A stretch of 64,000 nucleotides of DNA from positions 62,001 through 126,000 of the forward strand of contig NZ_PJRS01000040.1 in the NCBI RefSeq assembly GCF_002858925.1. Direction: 5' to 3'. The position numbers were made by a program, and so were the translations under genes. Numbering within the stretch: the first letter of the stretch is position 1; each line of letters starts with the position of its first letter. Positions 8,377-16,948 of the stretch are shown in pieces. The notes beneath the pieces are model-generated. The model saw only the letters and a list, made by a program, of their open reading frames with translations, had not been told where the DNA came from and searched no databases. Source of the stretch: Caulobacter zeae (GTDB lineage: Bacteria > Pseudomonadota > Alphaproteobacteria > Caulobacterales > Caulobacteraceae).

Positions 8377-10056
8377 ATGTCCCGCCGCGCCACCCTTCTG
8401 CTGACCGCCGCCTTGGCGCTACCCGCCCTGGCCCATGCGCAGGGCGCCAAGGTCGATAGCAGCCCGATCGATCCGGCCAAGCTGTCGGAGATCACCCGCG
8501 TGCTGGCGAGCGACGAGTTCCTGGGCCGCGCCCCGGGCGGTCCGGCCGAGCAGAAGACCACCGACTACATCGCCGCCCAGTTCAAGGCGCTGGGCCTGGA
8601 GCCGGCCGGCGACGCCGGGTCCTACACCCAGAAGGTGCCGCTGGTGCACACCCGCATCGACGGCCCGGTGGCCATGAGCTTTGCGACCGCCGGCGGCCCG
8701 GTGGCCCTGGCGCAGGGCGAGCAGGCCCAGGTCATGACCCTGCTGCCGGTCGACAAGGTGGCGATCAAGGACGCTCCGCTGGTGTTCGTCGGCTATGGGG
8801 TTTCGGCTCCCGAGCGTGGCTGGGACGACTTCAAGGGCGTGGACCTGAAGGGCAAGGTCGCCGTCTTCCTGATCAGCGACCCCGACCTGGAAGCCGAGGC
8901 CGGCGAGCCGGCCTTCGGCAAGTTCGGCGGCAAGGCGGCCACCTATTACGCCCGCTGGACTTACAAGTACGAGGAGGCCGTGCGTCGCGGCGCGGTCGGC
9001 GCGCTGATCGTCCACGAGACCCTCGGCGCCGGTTACGGCTGGTCGACGGTGAAGGCATCCAACGGCGAGGGCTACGACATCGTCCGTCCCGACCCGGCCA
9101 AGGAGAAGCTGCAACTGCAAGGCGGGATCCAGCGTGACGTGGCCGTCGACCTCTTCAAGCGCTCGGGCCTCGATTTCGAAGCCCTGAAGCGCTCGGCGCG
9201 CGAGCCGTCGTTCAAGCCGGTGGCGCTGACGGGCGCGGCGTTCTCGGCCGCCTACAAGGTGGCTCACGAGCCGATGGTCAGCCACAACGTGGTCGCGCGC
9301 CTGCCGGGTACGAGCCACGCCGACGAGAGCATCATGTACGCCGCGCATTGGGACGCCTACGGCGTGGGCGCGCCGGACGCGCAAGGCAAGACGATCCGTC
9401 CGGGCGCGGCCGACGACGCCATCGGCGTGGCGGGCGTGATCGAGGTGGCGCGGGCCTTCAAGCAGGGCCCGGCGCCGCAACGCTCCATCGTCTTCGCCGC
9501 CTGGACGGGCGAGGAGCGTGGCCTGCTGGGCTCGGAATACTACGCCGTGAAGGCCGGCGATGCGGCTCTGGGCAAGATGGCCGCCAACTACACCCTCGAC
9601 GTGCTGCAAACGGCCGGCCCGGCCAAGGACATCGTGCTGGTTGGCGCCGGCCAGAACGAACTGGAGCAGGGCCTGGCCAAGGCCGCGGCCGCGCAAGGGC
9701 GCACGGTGACGCCGGACGCCAAGCCGGAACGGGCGCTGTTCTATCGCGCCGATCACTTCTCGCTGGCCAAGCGTGGCGTGCCGGTGCTGCTGGTGATGGG
9801 CCTGGGCGGCGGGGCCGACCTCTTGAACGGCGGCCGCGCGGCCGGCGACGCCTGGGTCGCCGACTACACCGCCCGCTGCTACCACCAGCCCTGCGACGCC
9901 TGGAGCGCCGACTGGGACCTGCGCGGCGCGGCCCAGGACGTGGCCCTGGTCTACGAGGCCGGCAAGGCGATCGCCAACTCGCGCGTCTGGCCCGACTGGA
10001 ACGCCGGTTCGGAGTTCAAGCCGGTGCGGGCGGCCAGCGCGGGTCAGCGGAAGTAA
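8377..10056 (+). CDS. Secreted M28 family metallopeptidase
   Basis: The protein has 559 residues from the ATG at 8377, chosen for a GGAG motif just upstream and because it begins a clean signal peptide cut after AHAQ near residue 21. An insertion near residues 120-260 (VFVGYGVSAPERGWDDFKGVDLKG) resembles a PA domain. The M28 zinc site follows: His in AAHWDAYG (about 322), Asp in GAADDAIGVAG (about 345), the Glu pair in WTGEERG (about 378) and His in RADHFSLA (about 458). Such enzymes are periplasmic or secreted aminopeptidases. The gene is divergent from the Lhr helicase and is followed by a repeat region, so it is probably transcribed alone. Confidence 0.88.
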   Translation: MSRRATLLLTAALALPALAHAQGAKVDSSPIDPAKLSEITRVLASDEFLGRAPGGPAEQKTTDYIAAQFKALGLEPAGDAGSYTQKVPLVHTRIDGPVAMSFATAGGPVALAQGEQAQVMTLLPVDKVAIKDAPLVFVGYGVSAPERGWDDFKGVDLKGKVAVFLISDPDLEAEAGEPAFGKFGGKAATYYARWTYKYEEAVRRGAVGALIVHETLGAGYGWSTVKASNGEGYDIVRPDPAKEKLQLQGGIQRDVAVDLFKRSGLDFEALKRSAREPSFKPVALTGAAFSAAYKVAHEPMVSHNVVARLPGTSHADESIMYAAHWDAYGVGAPDAQGKTIRPGAADDAIGVAGVIEVARAFKQGPAPQRSIVFAAWTGEERGLLGSEYYAVKAGDAALGKMAANYTLDVLQTAGPAKDIVLVGAGQNELEQGLAKAAAAQGRTVTPDAKPERALFYRADHFSLAKRGVPVLLVMGLGGGADLLNGGRAAGDAWVADYTARCYHQPCDAWSADWDLRGAAQDVALVYEAGKAIANSRVWPDWNAGSEFKPVRAASAGQRK

Positions 10057-10077
10057 GCTTCGAAGCACCAACAAGCT

Positions 10078-10218
10078 CGTCATCCCGGAAGCCGCGTAGC
10101 GGCTATCCGGGCCCCAGGGGACTGGGCGCGGCGGATCGATCAAGCGCTCCGGCGGCTGCCGACGCCATGCCGCGGCCCCTGGGTCCTGGCTCTGCGCTTC
10201 GCTGCGGCCGGGATGACG
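10078..10218. repeat. Inverted-repeat element (type C)
   Basis: The ends carry a perfect 11-base inverted repeat, CGTCATCCCGG and CCGGGATGACG. The left end contains a further hairpin, AGCCGC-GTA-GCGGCT. The interior (about 110 bases) is also largely self-complementary around CCCAGGGG and CCCCTGGG segments. There is no open reading frame of note. It fills most of the gap between the M28 peptidase and the DinG-like helicase. I see one copy in this window. Confidence 0.7.
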
Positions 10219-10225
10219 CGCTTTT

Positions 10226-10235
10226 GGGGGGGGGG
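10226..10235 (+). repeat. Run of ten G upstream of the helicase gene
   Basis: Ten consecutive G, preceded by TTTT and followed by AGGGG, lie 50 bases before the GTG start at 10285. A homopolymer of this length is prone to slippage during replication. It sits where a promoter or leader would be, outside the coding sequence. Confidence 0.6.
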
Positions 10236-10284
10236 AGGGGAGTTCCCCGTTCGTTTCCCCGCGCCGAAGTGTTAATCCACGCTC

Positions 10285-13098
10285 GTGAGCGCGCTTCCTC
10301 CGAATCTTGACCTTGCCCCGGCCCTGGTGGTTCTGCCCGGCCCGCGCGCCGGACTGGCCGACGGTTCGGGCGAGGGGCGGGTGATCCGGCCGCCGGACGC
10401 GCGCGACCTGTTCGAGCACGGGCCGGTGCTGGTCGCCCACGCGGCCATGACGGCCAAGCGCCTGAACCTGCACGCCCCGCTGCGCTATCCCGGCATCTTC
10501 GACGTGCTGGAGCTCTATGCCTTCACCCGGCCGGCGACCTTCTGCGCGCCGTCGTCGGTGGGGCTGGCCATGGCCTTGGGCCTGCCGGAACCGAAGGGCG
10601 CGGCCGCCCAGGCCCAGACCCTGCGCGAGGCCGCCGACTTCCTGCTGCGCGAGCTGGCCCTGACGCCCCATCCGTCGCGGGAGGAGGCCCTGGCCGTGGC
10701 CGAGACCCTGGCTCGCGCCGGATGGTCCTGGGGGGCGGCGGTGGTCGGCGCCCTGCGCTCGGTTCCGGTCGGCAACCAGTTCAGGAGCTCCGGCCTCGAC
10801 GTCTGGAGCCGGCTCGTCGAGTGGGAAGACCAGGCGCCGCTGGGCGAGCCGCTGTCGCGCCCGATCGACCCCGAGGCCGCCTCCGAACGCCTGAAGTCGC
10901 TGCTGACCCGCGCCGGCCTCGACGAGGTGCGCGAGGCCCAGGACACCTACGCCCGCGAGGCGTCGTTCGCCTTCCAGCCCCGGGAACGTGAAGGCGAGCC
11001 GCGCATGATGCTGGCCGAGGCCGGCACGGGCGTGGGCAAGACCCTCGGCTATCTGGCCCCCGCCAGCGTCTGGGCCGAGGCCAACGGCCCGTCGGTGTGG
11101 ATCAGCACCTATACGCGCGCCTTGCAGCGCCAGATCGAGCGCGAGAGCTCGGCCATCTATCCCGATGCGCAGGTGCGGGCCCGCAAGGCGGTGGTCCGCA
11201 AGGGCCGCGAAAACTACCTGTGCCTCCTGAACCTGCAGGAGCAGGTCAACAGCGCCCAGCTAGGCAATGGCGACCTGGTGGGCCTGGCCCTGGCCGCGCG
11301 CTGGGCGCGGGTCAGCCGCGACGGCGACATGACCGGCGGCGACTATCCGGCCTGGCTGCCGACCCTGTTCGCCGTGCAGCCGTCTGCTCAAGCGAGCGCC
11401 GCCAACCTGGTCGACCGCCGGGGCGAGTGCATCCACGCCGGCTGCCAGCACTATCGCGTCTGTTTCATCGAGAAGGCCGTGCGGGCCTCCAAGCGCGCCG
11501 ACATCGTCATCGCCAACCACGCCCTGGTCATGACCCAGGCGGCCTTCGACGGCGCGCGCACGGCGCGGGGCCTGAAGGGCGACAACGAGACCACGGCGGT
11601 CAAGCGCGTGGTGTTCGACGAGGGTCACCACCTGTTCGACGCCGCCGACAGCGCCTTTTCGGCCGCCTTGTCGGGCGCCGAGGCCGCCGAGCTGCGCCGC
11701 TGGATCCGTGGTCCGGAAGGACGCGGGCGGCGGGGCAGAGGGCTGGAGGCCCGGCTGCTCGACATCCTGGGCGACAAGGAAAGCGCCCGCCAAGCGCTGA
11801 GCGCGGTGATCCAGGCCGCGACCGCCTTGCCGGGCGAAGGCTGGTCGGGCCGCATCGCGCCGCCGGACGGCCAGGTCAATCCGATCGGGCCGATCGAGAA
11901 CTACCTCGTCGCCGTCATCGAGCAGCTGCGCGCCCGCACCAGCGAGCGCGGCGGGCCGGAACTGGGCCTGCAATGCGCCGCCCGCCCGGCGGTGGACCTG
12001 GTGCGCGAGCGGGCCGGAGAAGCCGCCCGGGCCCTGGCCGGGGTTGAGGCGCCGCTGCTGGCCCTGGCCCGCCAGCTGGAGGACGTGCTCGACGAGGACG
12101 CCGAGCACCTGGGGCCGTCCGAACGCGCCCGCATCGAAGGCGCACTGCGGGGCCTGGACCGCCGGGCGCGCATGACCTTGCCGGCCTGGCGCTCGATCCT
12201 CAAGGCCATCGACGAGGACGCCGAGGACGATCCCGACTTCGTCGATTGGTTCGAGGCCACCTTCCTCTACGGCCGGGTCGTGGATGCGGCCTGCCGCCGC
12301 CACTGGGTGGATCCGACCGAGCCGCTGCGCGCGGCGGTGCTCAGCCCCGCGCACGGCGTGCTGGTGACCAGCGCCACCCTGGTCGATCCGGCGCTGGAGG
12401 ATCCGTTCGCCCTGGCCGAGATGCGCAGCGGCGCGGCGCGTCTGCCGCAGCCGCCCAAGGTGCTGCGCCTGGCCTCGCCCTTCGACTACGAGAAAAACGC
12501 CCGCGCCTTCGTCGTCACCGACGTCAACAAAGAGGACGCGCGCCAGGTCTCGGCGGCCATGCGCGAGTTGTTCCTGGCCGCCAACGGCGGGGCGCTGGGC
12601 CTGTTCACCGCCATTCGTCGGCTCAAGGCCGTGCACGAGCGTATCGCCGCGCCCCTGGCCGACAAGGGCCTGCCGCTCTACGCCCAGCACGTCGATCCGC
12701 TGGAGGCCGGCGCCCTTGTCGACATCTTCCGGGCGGAGGAGGACGCCTGCCTCCTGGGCACTGACGCGATCCGTGACGGCGTCGACGTGCCCGGCCGCAG
12801 CTTGCGCCTGCTGGTCTTCGACCGCGTGCCCTGGCCGCGTCCGGACATCCTTCACAAGGCCAGGCGCACCAAGTTCGGGGGGAAGGGCTACGACGACTCC
12901 ATCGCCCGCGCCCGCATCAGCCAGGCCTTCGGCCGCCTGATCCGTCGGGCCGAGGACCGGGGCGTCTTCGTGATGCTCGATGCGGCCGCCCCCACGAGGC
13001 TCTTTTCAAGTCTGCCCGAAGGGGTGACCATCGAGCGACTCACGCTCGTGGAAGTCATTGAAGCGACGGCCGCATTTCTGTCCGAAGCGCGCGATTAA
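10285..13098 (+). CDS. DinG/XPD-like ATP-dependent DNA helicase
   Basis: The protein has 937 residues from a GTG start. Walker A is in EAGTGVGKTLGYL near residue 247. Cysteines at about 312 (NYLCLL) and 381-392 (GECIHAGCQHYRVC) form the likely iron-sulfur cluster. A DEGHHLFD box lies near 445 and TSATL near 689. C-terminal helicase motifs include DGVDVPGRSLRLLV and QAFGRLIRRAEDRG. This is the order found in the XPD/DinG group of iron-sulfur helicases that resolve damaged or structured DNA. The N-terminal 230 residues are specific to alphaproteobacterial members and I do not recognise a domain in them. The gene appears to be single, downstream of a repeat element and a G tract. Confidence 0.87.
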   Translation: MSALPPNLDLAPALVVLPGPRAGLADGSGEGRVIRPPDARDLFEHGPVLVAHAAMTAKRLNLHAPLRYPGIFDVLELYAFTRPATFCAPSSVGLAMALGLPEPKGAAAQAQTLREAADFLLRELALTPHPSREEALAVAETLARAGWSWGAAVVGALRSVPVGNQFRSSGLDVWSRLVEWEDQAPLGEPLSRPIDPEAASERLKSLLTRAGLDEVREAQDTYAREASFAFQPREREGEPRMMLAEAGTGVGKTLGYLAPASVWAEANGPSVWISTYTRALQRQIERESSAIYPDAQVRARKAVVRKGRENYLCLLNLQEQVNSAQLGNGDLVGLALAARWARVSRDGDMTGGDYPAWLPTLFAVQPSAQASAANLVDRRGECIHAGCQHYRVCFIEKAVRASKRADIVIANHALVMTQAAFDGARTARGLKGDNETTAVKRVVFDEGHHLFDAADSAFSAALSGAEAAELRRWIRGPEGRGRRGRGLEARLLDILGDKESARQALSAVIQAATALPGEGWSGRIAPPDGQVNPIGPIENYLVAVIEQLRARTSERGGPELGLQCAARPAVDLVRERAGEAARALAGVEAPLLALARQLEDVLDEDAEHLGPSERARIEGALRGLDRRARMTLPAWRSILKAIDEDAEDDPDFVDWFEATFLYGRVVDAACRRHWVDPTEPLRAAVLSPAHGVLVTSATLVDPALEDPFALAEMRSGAARLPQPPKVLRLASPFDYEKNARAFVVTDVNKEDARQVSAAMRELFLAANGGALGLFTAIRRLKAVHERIAAPLADKGLPLYAQHVDPLEAGALVDIFRAEEDACLLGTDAIRDGVDVPGRSLRLLVFDRVPWPRPDILHKARRTKFGGKGYDDSIARARISQAFGRLIRRAEDRGVFVMLDAAAPTRLFSSLPEGVTIERLTLVEVIEATAAFLSEARD

Positions 13099-13111
13099 AC
13101 GAGCCGTGAGC

Positions 13112-13131
13112 ATCCTCCGTGGGGGGAGGAT
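13112..13131. repeat. Short hairpin resembling one arm of repeat type A
   Basis: ATCCTCC and GGAGGAT pair around a GTGGGG loop, 14 bases after the helicase stop and just before the ribosome binding site of the next gene. The sequence resembles a single outer arm of the type A elements. It could be a solitary remnant or a structure that joins the two genes on one transcript. Confidence 0.4.
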
Positions 13132-13145
13132 TCCAGGAGGAAGAC

Positions 13146-13607
13146 TTGGCGTTTCGTTTGGGGGCGACGGCCCTGCTGCTTGCCGGCCTGCTGGCCGGTT
13201 CCGCGTCCGCGCAGGAGTTCGTGCGGGGCGACTGCCTCAACGTGGTCCAGCCCACGCGCGGCCTGCGTTTCGAGAATGATGACCACGCCCGCTGGTACAA
13301 GCGGTTCTGGACCGGCAACTGCCAGGACCTGAACCTGTGCTTCCCCGGCTCGCCCAACTGGAACGACATCGTCAGCAAGCTGCTGGTCAAGGGCGGTCCG
13401 GCCGAGAAGCCGGCCCTGCTGCCCAAGGCCTGCCGCCTGGGCCAGCTGATCGGCATGGAGTGGGCGCGTGATCGCCGTATCAAGCGGATCAGCACCCAGG
13501 ACCTCAAGCGCTTTTCCAACATCCTCGACGACGCCGGCGACCCGCTGAAGGGCGTCGAGGCGGTCGAGGTCAAGGCGCGCGCCCTGCTGGCCAAGCCCCA
13601 GGGCTGA
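13146..13607 (+). CDS. Secreted four-cysteine protein, unknown function
   Basis: The protein has 153 residues if translation starts at TTG 13146. I prefer that start because AGGAGG lies five bases upstream and the product then begins with a proper signal peptide (MAFRLGATALLLAGLLAGSA, cut after SASAQ). The mature protein has four cysteines (GDCLN, GNCQD, NLCFP, KACRL), consistent with two disulfides in the periplasm. The remainder is helical and charged. I do not recognise a family. The gene follows the DinG-like helicase by 47 bases and may share its transcript. Confidence 0.7.
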   Translation: MAFRLGATALLLAGLLAGSASAQEFVRGDCLNVVQPTRGLRFENDDHARWYKRFWTGNCQDLNLCFPGSPNWNDIVSKLLVKGGPAEKPALLPKACRLGQLIGMEWARDRRIKRISTQDLKRFSNILDDAGDPLKGVEAVEVKARALLAKPQG

Positions 13608-13724
13608 CCGCCTGGCCAAGCCGCCCCCGAACCGTCGTATTGGCGACGTGCGGCCGTCGAATTTGTGCAATCGAACGCGTATAGAGGAGCGGTCGGGGAG
13701 AAGAGCAGCGAAGGGAGAGATCCT

Positions 13725-14000
13725 ATGGCCGCAGCGCGCCTGACCACGACCGATATCGCCATCGACGACAGGGCCGCGCCAAGCGAGGTCCGCTCGTCCC
13801 GCGCGCTTGTGCAGGCGGTGCGGTGGCGCAGCGGCCTGTCGCAGGCCGAGTTCTCGCGGGCCTTCGCCATTCCCCTGCCGGTGCTGAGCGAGCTGGAACA
13901 CGGCGAGGCGCGGCCAGATGCCGCCATGCTGGCCTATCTGCGGGTCATCGACCACGCGCCCGACGTGGTTCGCGAGGCCCTGACGCGCGCTGGCCTCTAG
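13725..14000 (+). CDS. Small helix-turn-helix protein
   Basis: The protein has 91 residues. The ATG at 13725 follows AAGGGAGAGA, a good ribosome binding site. The C-terminal two thirds form an XRE/HigA-like helix-turn-helix (WRSGLSQAEFSRAFAIPLPV, then LSELEHGEARPDAAMLAYLR), the arrangement seen in antitoxin-type regulators. No toxin gene is adjacent: the neighbours are a secreted protein and a MarR regulator. It is therefore either an orphan antitoxin-like protein or an autonomous repressor. Its target is unknown. Confidence 0.78.
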   Translation: MAAARLTTTDIAIDDRAAPSEVRSSRALVQAVRWRSGLSQAEFSRAFAIPLPVLSELEHGEARPDAAMLAYLRVIDHAPDVVREALTRAGL

Positions 14001-14058
14001 GCTGCCGCACGCGGATGGCCCAGAAGGGGGACAGCTTCCTCCGTCAGCGGATTCCGCC

Positions 14059-14577
14059 ATGTCCGATCCCGAAGACTACAGCCGCGGCTTCGGCGGCGAG
14101 GCGCTGGCGGCCCGCCTCCGGCGCGTCTCCGAGCGGATCGACCGTGACGGCTCGCGGGTCTATGCCGCCCGCGGCGTCAAGTTCGAGCAGCGCTGGTACG
14201 GCGTCCTGCGCCAGTTGGTCGAGCGCGGCGCCCCGATGGCGGTGGGCGAGATCGCCGCGATCCTGCGCATCACCCACGTGTCGGTCAGCGAGGCCAGCCG
14301 GTCGATGGAGAAGGCCGGCCTGATCGTCTCGCAGGTTTCGGCCCAAGACGGGCGCCGCCGCCTGATCGCCCTGACCGACGAGGGACAGGCGATGGTCGCC
14401 AGGCTCGGCCCTGTCTGGGACGCGTTCAACACCGCCGCGCGGGAACTGGACGCCGAGGTCGGCGACCTTGTCCGGCGGCTCGACCAACTGGACGACGCCT
14501 TGGACCGCCGGTCGATGTTCGATCGGATCATGGATGGAATTTCATTGGACGACCCCGGGTATGGGAAGGATATGTAG
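14059..14577 (+). CDS. MarR family transcription regulator
   Basis: This 172-residue protein has a winged helix from about residue 50 to 115: GAPMAVGEIAAILRITHVSV forms the helix-turn-helix and VSAQDGRRRLIALTDEGQAM is the wing and following helix typical of MarR proteins. The flanking helices would form the dimer interface. The stop codon TAG lies inside a perfect 20-base palindrome (14570-14589), and the next gene, an M19-like protein, starts 29 bases later. The simplest reading is that the regulator binds this palindrome and controls the downstream gene. Ligand and binding remain untested. Confidence 0.85.
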   Translation: MSDPEDYSRGFGGEALAARLRRVSERIDRDGSRVYAARGVKFEQRWYGVLRQLVERGAPMAVGEIAAILRITHVSVSEASRSMEKAGLIVSQVSAQDGRRRLIALTDEGQAMVARLGPVWDAFNTAARELDAEVGDLVRRLDQLDDALDRRSMFDRIMDGISLDDPGYGKDM

Positions 14578-14589
14578 GCGCCTACATAT
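14570..14589. promoter_or_regulatory. Perfect 20-bp palindrome, probable MarR operator
   Basis: The sequence ATATGTAGGCGCCTACATAT equals its own reverse complement. It contains the MarR stop codon and lies 18 bases before the ATG of the M19-like gene, a good place for an operator. The TAGG-CCTA core resembles known MarR sites, but binding is inferred. Confidence 0.65.
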
Positions 14590-14606
14590 TTCTTTCGGAG
14601 GGGACC

Positions 14607-15695
14607 ATGAGCACCACGCGACGCATCTTCCTGGGCGCGGCCGCCGCCTCGCTGGCCGCCAGCGCGACCGCTTCGGCCGCGACGGGACAGGCCGCCGGCG
14701 TCGTGATCAACGGCAATCTGCTCCTGCCCATGGATAGTGAGAAGCCGCTGGACCAGGAGGCCCGCGACCTCGTCAAGGCGTCGGGCCTGACGGCGGCCAA
14801 GCTGACGATCGGCGGGCCGGGCACGGAAACCAGGGCCGAGACCGCCGCCTCCATCGCCGACATCGACAAGGTCGTGGCGCTCAATCCCGACCTCTATCTC
14901 AAGGTCGCGTCCGTCGCCGACTTCGCCCGCGCCAAGGCGAGCGGTCGTCTGGGGATCATCTATTCGTTCGAAGCCGCCGAGATGTTGGAAGGCGACCTTG
15001 CCGCCATCGACCAGTTCCGCGCCGCCGGCGTGCTGGTCATGGGGCTGAGCTACAACCGGACGACGCCGTTCGCCTCGGGCACGATGTCGTCGCCGCCGAC
15101 CGGCTTGACCGAGTTGGGGCGGCGCGCGGTGGAGCGCATGAACGCGACAGGCGTGACGATCGACGTCAGCCACAGCGACGAGCCGTCCAGCCTGGGCGCC
15201 ATCGCCGTGTCCAGCAAGCCCGTGCTGATCACCCACGCCGGGGCCGCCGCCGTCCACGCCCATCCCCGCAACAAGTCCGACCGGCTGATGAAGGCCCTGG
15301 CCAATCGTGGCGGGGTCATGGGGATCTATGAGCTGAGCTATCTGACGACGGCGCCGGCCCAGCCCTCGCTGGACGTCTATTTCGCCCACCTGATCCACGC
15401 CCTGAAGGTCTGCGGCGAGGACCATGTCGGCATCGGCAGTGACGCCCTGCTGTGGCCGTTCGACACCTCGTCCGAGAGCATGGCCCAGTGGAACAAGAGC
15501 CTGGAAGAGCGCAAGGCCGCCGGCGTGGCCGCGCCCGGCGAGGGGCCGCCGCCGTTCGTGACCGGGCTGAACCGCCCGGATCGCTGCGCCGTCATCGCCG
15601 ACGAACTGCGGCGGCGGGGCTATTCGACGCGGGTGGTCGACAAGGTGATGGGCGGCAACTTCCGGCGGGTCTTCGCCGAGACCTGGACGGCTTAG
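14607..15695 (+). CDS. Tat-exported M19 (membrane dipeptidase-like) protein
   Basis: The protein has 362 residues. The N-terminus has a twin-arginine signal (TTRRIFLGAAAASLAASATA). Several segments match M19 dipeptidases: YSFEAAEML (bridging Glu), TIDVSHSD and LITHAGAAAVHAHPRN (His ligands), and VGIGSDALLW (the conserved Asp). The usual N-terminal His-x-Asp zinc motif (DGHNDL in relatives) is not present. The equivalent region reads VINGNLLLPMD, so the metal site may be incomplete. The enzyme would act in the periplasm on dipeptides or a related substrate, or may have lost that activity. It probably belongs to the MarR regulon and overlaps the convergent esterase by four bases. Confidence 0.8.
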   Translation: MSTTRRIFLGAAAASLAASATASAATGQAAGVVINGNLLLPMDSEKPLDQEARDLVKASGLTAAKLTIGGPGTETRAETAASIADIDKVVALNPDLYLKVASVADFARAKASGRLGIIYSFEAAEMLEGDLAAIDQFRAAGVLVMGLSYNRTTPFASGTMSSPPTGLTELGRRAVERMNATGVTIDVSHSDEPSSLGAIAVSSKPVLITHAGAAAVHAHPRNKSDRLMKALANRGGVMGIYELSYLTTAPAQPSLDVYFAHLIHALKVCGEDHVGIGSDALLWPFDTSSESMAQWNKSLEERKAAGVAAPGEGPPPFVTGLNRPDRCAVIADELRRRGYSTRVVDKVMGGNFRRVFAETWTA

Positions 15696-16543
15696 CCCTT
15701 TTTCCGCTTCTGCGAGAACAGCCAGGCCCGCCAGGCGTCGTCGTGCATCATGTCGGGCGGCACTACGTGGGCCATGCCTGAATAGGAGACGAAGCGCACG
15801 TCGCCGCCGGCGTCGGCCAGAGCCCCGGCCCAAGCCAGGTCCGGCGCGTAGGGGTTCTCGCGGTCCTTGTCGCCGTGGACGATCATCACGGGCGTCGGCG
15901 CGACCTTGGCGGCCAGGGCGCGCTCGGGCGGCACGCCGGAGAAGGCCGCGACGGCGGCGAACTTGCCGGGCTCCAGGGCCGCGGCGTTCATCGCCGCCGA
16001 GCCGCCCATCGAGAAGCCGACGAGATAGATGCGGTCGGTGTCGATCGGCAGGCGGGCCGAGAGGTCGTCGATCAGGGCCAGGATCGCCGGCAGGCTGGTC
16101 CCGGGGCGCGAGGCCAGCAGCCGGTCGGCGCCCTTGGCGTAGTTGGCGGTGCGGATAGGGGCCTGGGGCGCCAGCACGAAGGCTGGGAAGGTCTTGGCCG
16201 TGCCGGGGCGGGCCCAACTGCGCACGAACGGGCCCATCTGGGCCTTGTTGTCGTGGCCCACGGCGCCCGAGCCGTGCAGCACCACCACCAGCGGCAGCTT
16301 CTCCTTGGTCGCCGGCGACAGCAGCCGATAGGGCAGGCGCACGCCGTCGGGCGCGGTGAAGCTGGCGGCGGCGAAGGCCTCGGCCGGCGGCAGGTCGGAC
16401 GGGGTCGGCGTCAGGGGCGTGGTCGCGTAGCTGCGCGTCTCGACCGCGAGCTTGGGGGCCGGCGCGAGGGCGGGCGCCTCCGAAGGCGTCGAGGCGCAGG
16501 CGCCCAGCAAAAGGCAGGCGAGCAACATGAGCGGCTTTTGCAT
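15692..16543 (-). CDS. Lipoprotein alpha/beta hydrolase (esterase-like)
   Basis: The protein has 283 residues from the ATG at 16543, which gives a lipoprotein signal with LGAC near residue 15. Upstream in-frame sequence does not look coding. The fold is an alpha/beta hydrolase. An oxyanion segment VVLHGSGAVGHD is followed by the nucleophile motif GFSMGGSAAM, an Asp-bearing VHGDKDRENPY and the catalytic His in YSGMAHVVP. It resembles secreted PHB-depolymerase or dienelactone-hydrolase-like esterases. It would sit in the envelope. The substrate is unknown. Its end overlaps the end of the M19-like gene by four bases. Confidence 0.82.
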   Translation of the reverse strand: MQKPLMLLACLLLGACASTPSEAPALAPAPKLAVETRSYATTPLTPTPSDLPPAEAFAAASFTAPDGVRLPYRLLSPATKEKLPLVVVLHGSGAVGHDNKAQMGPFVRSWARPGTAKTFPAFVLAPQAPIRTANYAKGADRLLASRPGTSLPAILALIDDLSARLPIDTDRIYLVGFSMGGSAAMNAAALEPGKFAAVAAFSGVPPERALAAKVAPTPVMIVHGDKDRENPYAPDLAWAGALADAGGDVRFVSYSGMAHVVPPDMMHDDAWRAWLFSQKRKKG

Positions 16544-16656
16544 GGCGTTTGCATAACCTGCTTCGCGCCGCTTGTCTGGAGGCGGAGCAACCCCGGCCAT
16601 GACCTGCGGGTTTATCTCTCGACGCCCTCGCGGGCGAAGCATGGGAGAAACCGGTC

Positions 16657-16941
16657 ATGATCGGTCACAGGCATCATCAGGAAGACGGCCGCCACTTCAC
16701 GCACGGCACCTCGGCGACCACCGCCGACTGCGCGGCCGAAGGCAAGCTGCGGCCGGAGGACCGCCATATCGAGGCGCCTCATTCCAAGCAGGCGGACAGG
16801 CCGCTGGCGCACAACGAAAAGCACGACCAGCTGGCCGAGAAGGTCGAGTGCTCGGAAAGCCGCCAGGAAGCCCTGCTGGACGAGGGCCTGGAAGAAAGCT
16901 TCCCGGGCAGCGACCCGGTCAGCGTCAAGCGGATCACCTGA
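16657..16941 (+). CDS. Small hydrophilic protein with ESFPGSDP motif
   Basis: This 94-residue protein is highly charged and histidine-rich, with no signal or membrane segment. The C-terminus contains LDEGLEESFPGSDPVSV, a motif that recurs at the ends of small proteobacterial proteins of unknown function. The start has an AGGAG-poor but purine-rich leader (GGGAGAAACCGGTC). It lies between the esterase gene and the VanZ-like gene. I cannot give a role. Confidence 0.65.
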   Translation: MIGHRHHQEDGRHFTHGTSATTADCAAEGKLRPEDRHIEAPHSKQADRPLAHNEKHDQLAEKVECSESRQEALLDEGLEESFPGSDPVSVKRIT

Positions 16942-16948
16942 CGAAAGA

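Noticed and set aside
10078..10218. CRISPR-like or tandem repeat array
   Set aside because: The repeats are inverted pairs with no regularly spaced direct units.
13725..14577. Toxin-antitoxin pair formed by the small HTH gene and its neighbour
   Set aside because: The neighbour is a MarR regulator with a full winged helix, and no toxin-like protein is encoded beside the HTH gene.
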